Origin: Bordetella genomosp. 5
GTDB lineage: Bacteria; Pseudomonadota; Gammaproteobacteria; Burkholderiales; Burkholderiaceae_B
Reading direction: 5' to 3'
Length of the DNA stretch: 64,000 bases
NCBI RefSeq assembly: GCF_002261475.1
Contig: NZ_NEVN01000011.1
Span: 172,760-236,759, forward strand
The position numbers and the translations under genes are program-made. This document shows, piece after piece, positions 61,668 to 64,000 of this stretch. Positions within the stretch are counted from its first letter, which is position 1, and each line of letters opens with the position of its first letter. The notes under the pieces are model-generated. The model was not told the DNA's origin. It did not search any database and saw nothing but the letters and a program-made list of their open reading frames with translations.

Positions 61668-62978
61668 GTGTCCATCGCTACCGCAGCCGGCGCGCCGCTC
61701 GCGCAAAAACCCACGCGCAGCCGCTACATCATCATGGTGATGCTGTTCATCACCGTCGTCATCAACTATCTCGACCGCAGCAATCTCTCGATCGCAGCGC
61801 CTGGCATCAAGGATGAGTTCGGCCTCTCGACCATCCAGGAAGGTCTGATCCTGTCGGCCTTCGGCTGGACCTACGCCGCGATGCAGATTCCCGGCGGCTG
61901 GCTGGTCGACCGTGTCTCGCCGCGCGTGCTGTATGCGCTGGCCCTGATCCTGTGGTCTGCCGCGACCTTCTTCATGGGCTTTGCCGGCAGCTTCGTGCTG
62001 CTGTTCGTGCTGCGCCTGGCCGTCGGTGCGCTCGAGGCGCCCGCCTATCCGATCAACAACCGCGTGGTCACCACCTGGTTCCCGGAGCGCGAACGCGCCA
62101 CCGCCATCGGCTTCTACACCTCGGGCCAGTTCGTCGGCCTGGCGTTCCTCACGCCGGTGCTCGCCTGGCTGCAGCATCACTACGGCTGGCACATGGTCTT
62201 CGTGAGCACCGGTCTGCTGGGCATCGTGTGGGGCGTGATCTGGTACATGGTGTACCGCGAGCCGCGTGCCTTCAAGGGCGCCAATGCGGCCGAGATCGAG
62301 CTGATTCAGAAGGGCGGCGGCATCGTCGACCTGGACCGTCGCAATCTCGAAAAGAAAGCGCCGTTCTCGTGGGCCGACCTCGGCCTGGTGATGAGCAAGC
62401 GCAAGCTGTGGGGCGTGTACCTCGGCCAGTTCTGCCTGACCTCCACGCTGTGGTTCTTCCTGACGTGGTTCCCCACGTATCTCGTGAAGTACCGCGGCAT
62501 GGACTTCATCAAGTCGGGTTTTCTGGCCTCGGTGCCGTTCCTGGCCGCCTTCATCGGCGTGCTGTGCTCGGGTGTGCTGTCGGACTTCCTGATCCGCCGC
62601 GGCGCCAACGTGGGCCTCGCGCGCAAGCTGCCCATCATCCTGGGCCTGCTGATCTCGACCTCGATGATCGGCGCCAACTTCACCGACTCGACCCCGTGGG
62701 TGATCTTCTTCCTGGCGCTGGCCTTCTTCGGCAACGGCCTGGCTTCGATCACCTGGTCGCTGGTGTCGGCGCTCGCGCCGGAACGCCTGCTGGGCCTGAC
62801 GGGCGGCGTGTTCAATTTCATCGGCAACCTGTCGGCGATCTGCACCCCGATCGTGATCGGCTTCCTGGTGACCGCGGACAACTTCGCACCCGCCATCATC
62901 TACGTGTCGACGCTGGCGCTGCTGGGCGCCCTGTCGTACATCCTGCTGGTGGGCAAGGTGGAGCGGATCCAGGCCTGA
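61668..62978 (+). CDS. dgoT: MFS D-galactonate transporter, anion:cation symporter family (DgoT-like)
   Basis: Twelve-segment major-facilitator protein of 436 aa starting at GTG 61668 (GAGGAG upstream). It shows the ACS-family marks VINYLDRSNLSIAAPGIKDE, GWLVDRVSPRVLYALALILW and APAYPINNRVVTTWFPERER. The last gene of the dgo operon after 187 bases, so it most likely imports D-galactonate with protons; related members take hexuronates or glucarate, so the ligand rests on context. Confidence 0.92.
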   Translation: MSIATAAGAPLAQKPTRSRYIIMVMLFITVVINYLDRSNLSIAAPGIKDEFGLSTIQEGLILSAFGWTYAAMQIPGGWLVDRVSPRVLYALALILWSAATFFMGFAGSFVLLFVLRLAVGALEAPAYPINNRVVTTWFPERERATAIGFYTSGQFVGLAFLTPVLAWLQHHYGWHMVFVSTGLLGIVWGVIWYMVYREPRAFKGANAAEIELIQKGGGIVDLDRRNLEKKAPFSWADLGLVMSKRKLWGVYLGQFCLTSTLWFFLTWFPTYLVKYRGMDFIKSGFLASVPFLAAFIGVLCSGVLSDFLIRRGANVGLARKLPIILGLLISTSMIGANFTDSTPWVIFFLALAFFGNGLASITWSLVSALAPERLLGLTGGVFNFIGNLSAICTPIVIGFLVTADNFAPAIIYVSTLALLGALSYILLVGKVERIQA

Positions 62979-63008
62979 GCCTGATCGCGCCTGCCTGATG
63001 GCAATGAC

Positions 63009-63046
63009 AAAGGCCCGTGCAGACGTTGCACGGGCCTTTGTTTTTT
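63009..63046 (+). terminator. Rho-independent terminator of the dgo operon
   Basis: A perfect 13-bp stem (63009-63021 with 63027-63039; AAAGGCCCGTGCA) with a five-base loop, followed by a T-rich tail. It starts 31 bases after the transporter stop and, by its A-rich left side, may also end the opposite gene at 63066. Confidence 0.92.
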
Positions 63047-63065
63047 GAAGCCGCGATCGGCGTAG

Positions 63066-63776
63066 TCAGGCAGCGCGACGGGCGCGCCGGCGATACCACC
63101 ATGTGAGCCCCAGCAGCACGAGCAGCACCACGCCGAGCAACTGCGCGAGGATGGGCCAGAACAGCAAGGTGGAGAGATTCTCGTAGCCCCTGGCCGTGCG
63201 CTTGAGCGCGATCGGCGAGTTCACCACGAGATCGATGGTTTCGCCGCCGAGCGCGGCCCCGGCCGCTTCGATCGTGAAGGTCAGGTTGTTCGTGCCCTCG
63301 GCCAGCATGAAGGCCGGCTCCTGATCCCGCGTGACCGTGCCGTCGATCACGACGGCGGGGTACAGATCGCGGTAGTAGTGCCGTGCGCTGCTGGCGCTGG
63401 TGGGCGTGGCGGCCAGCAGCACCTCGGCGCCATCGTCGCGCCGCACGCGCACGCGCAGAGGCTCGCCGGGATTGGCGAACCTGGGATACGCCCCTTTGGG
63501 GGTGTCCACCGGCACGCTGTATTCGCCCAGCTCGGGCCGCGGCTCGCCGGGCCGGGCGCCCGGCCGGTCGCCGAACCGCGCATCCAGCCACAGGGGTGCC
63601 TCCTTCCAGCGGTAAACCTCGGCCTGCGCCGTGGCACCCGACGCGATCTTGATCGGCACCACGTAGGTCTGAGAGGCTCGCTCGAAAATGACGACACCCA
63701 CGGCCAACGCGAGGGCCGCGACCAACCAGACCGTCCAGACCACGCCCAGCAGGATCTTGCACGCCTTGCGCATCAT
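63066..63776 (-). CDS. Uncharacterised membrane protein with two TM segments
   Basis: 236-aa protein: membrane helix near residues 8-30 (LLGVVWTVWLVAALALAVGV), a periplasmic beta-rich domain of about 170 residues (SVPVDTPKGAYPRFANPG, YRDLYPAVVIDGTVTRDQ, FMLAEGTNNLTFTIEAAG), a second helix near 205-226 (LLFWPILAQLLGVVLLVLLG) and a short Arg-rich tail. No known family recognised. It is convergent with the dgo operon. Start is ATG 63776 or the next codon. Confidence 0.75.
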   Translation of the reverse strand: MMRKACKILLGVVWTVWLVAALALAVGVVIFERASQTYVVPIKIASGATAQAEVYRWKEAPLWLDARFGDRPGARPGEPRPELGEYSVPVDTPKGAYPRFANPGEPLRVRVRRDDGAEVLLAATPTSASSARHYYRDLYPAVVIDGTVTRDQEPAFMLAEGTNNLTFTIEAAGAALGGETIDLVVNSPIALKRTARGYENLSTLLFWPILAQLLGVVLLVLLGLTWWYRRRARRAA

Positions 63777-63836
63777 GTCGAGGGTTCCGCAATGAGGAGC
63801 GGGAGAGCGTACCGGTTCGGCGGCCTGCGCGCCAAT

Positions 63837-63906
63837 CGTTCTTTAAATAGAACGTTGAAGCGATATTTTGCCGTCTACCGGGCTTTCGTCCTGTTCTTTA
63901 AAGTTC
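63837..63906 (+). promoter_or_regulatory. Palindrome and 55-bp-spaced direct repeat before the last gene
   Basis: CGTTCT-TTAAAT-AGAACG (63837-63854) is a perfect interrupted palindrome. Its left part GTTCTTTAAA recurs at 63893, 55 bases (about five turns) later. The block is AT-rich within GC-rich surroundings and lies upstream of the gene that starts at 63992. Probably two binding sites for one regulator. Confidence 0.5.
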
Positions 63907-63991
63907 TGTTCATGGCAGCGACGCAACGACGCAGACCTGCAAACGGCGCCCCACTCAACCCCGCGCCCCTCAACCGAACCGGAGAACAGAC

Positions 63992-64000
63992 ATGACCAAG
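63992..64000 (+). CDS. Start of an unidentified gene (first three codons)
   Basis: ATG ACC AAG preceded by GGAGA with good spacing. Only M-T-K is inside the window, so the product cannot be named. The start call rests on the ribosome-binding site alone. Confidence 0.5.

Overview
The window looks like the chromosome of a high-GC betaproteobacterium of the order Burkholderiales, most likely family Alcaligenaceae (the Bordetella/Achromobacter/Pigmentiphaga neighbourhood). The grounds are a Bug-type (TctC) periplasmic receptor, a Bps/Pga exopolysaccharide operon, an acetyltransferase fused to an Rnk domain, the ffh-ypjD pairing, and strongly G/C-biased third codon positions. This placement is inferred from gene content alone.

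Layout. 1-6.1 kb: an RND drug-efflux operon (outer-membrane channel, pump, adaptor) divergent from a TetR regulator, with a clear palindromic operator between them. 6.3-14.9 kb: two iron-uptake modules, a Fiu-like catecholate receptor with its PKHD hydroxylase and a FecI-FecR-FecA-type sigma/anti-sigma/receptor set, separated by an exported methyltransferase-like lipoprotein. 14.9-18.0 kb: an unknown membrane protein, a WG-repeat protein and a glutathione transferase. 18.0-26.8 kb: a divergent aconitase, a glutamate/aspartate-type ABC importer, an aminotransferase and an RraA/HMG-aldolase-like enzyme, all on the minus strand and headed by a divergent LysR regulator with a LysR-type palindrome. 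This may be a catabolic unit for a substituted acidic amino acid. 26.9-31.4 kb: a Bug receptor, a small exported protein and a sulfonate-type ABC importer. 31.7-38.1 kb: the complete pgaABCD (bpsABCD) operon for poly-beta-1,6-N-acetylglucosamine. 38.2-45.3 kb: a PmtA-like methyltransferase, a TetR-MFS pair with a perfect 20-bp operator, the GNAT-Rnk fusion, an SDR/GlxA-type pair and a MATE exporter.

45.9-50.3 kb is the outlier. Base composition drops visibly and codon use changes. Two genes that I cannot assign to any family (205 and 981 aa) sit beside a decayed IS3-family transposase end and a tRNA-Gly(CCC) gene. The large protein has two Ser/Thr-rich alternating segments like the membrane-inserting hairpins of beta-pore-forming toxins, and the small one ends in an IPT/TIG-like (Ig-fold) domain. 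This is the best candidate for an undescribed system.

50.4-57.5 kb is housekeeping: an ABM-fold protein, trmB, a prolyl iminopeptidase, an orphan thiS, ffh, ypjD, a PP0621-type protein, ampD and a GST. 57.5-63.0 kb is a complete De Ley-Doudoroff D-galactonate operon (dgoK-dgoA-dgoD-transporter) divergent from an IclR regulator. The window ends with a membrane protein and the first codons of a further gene.
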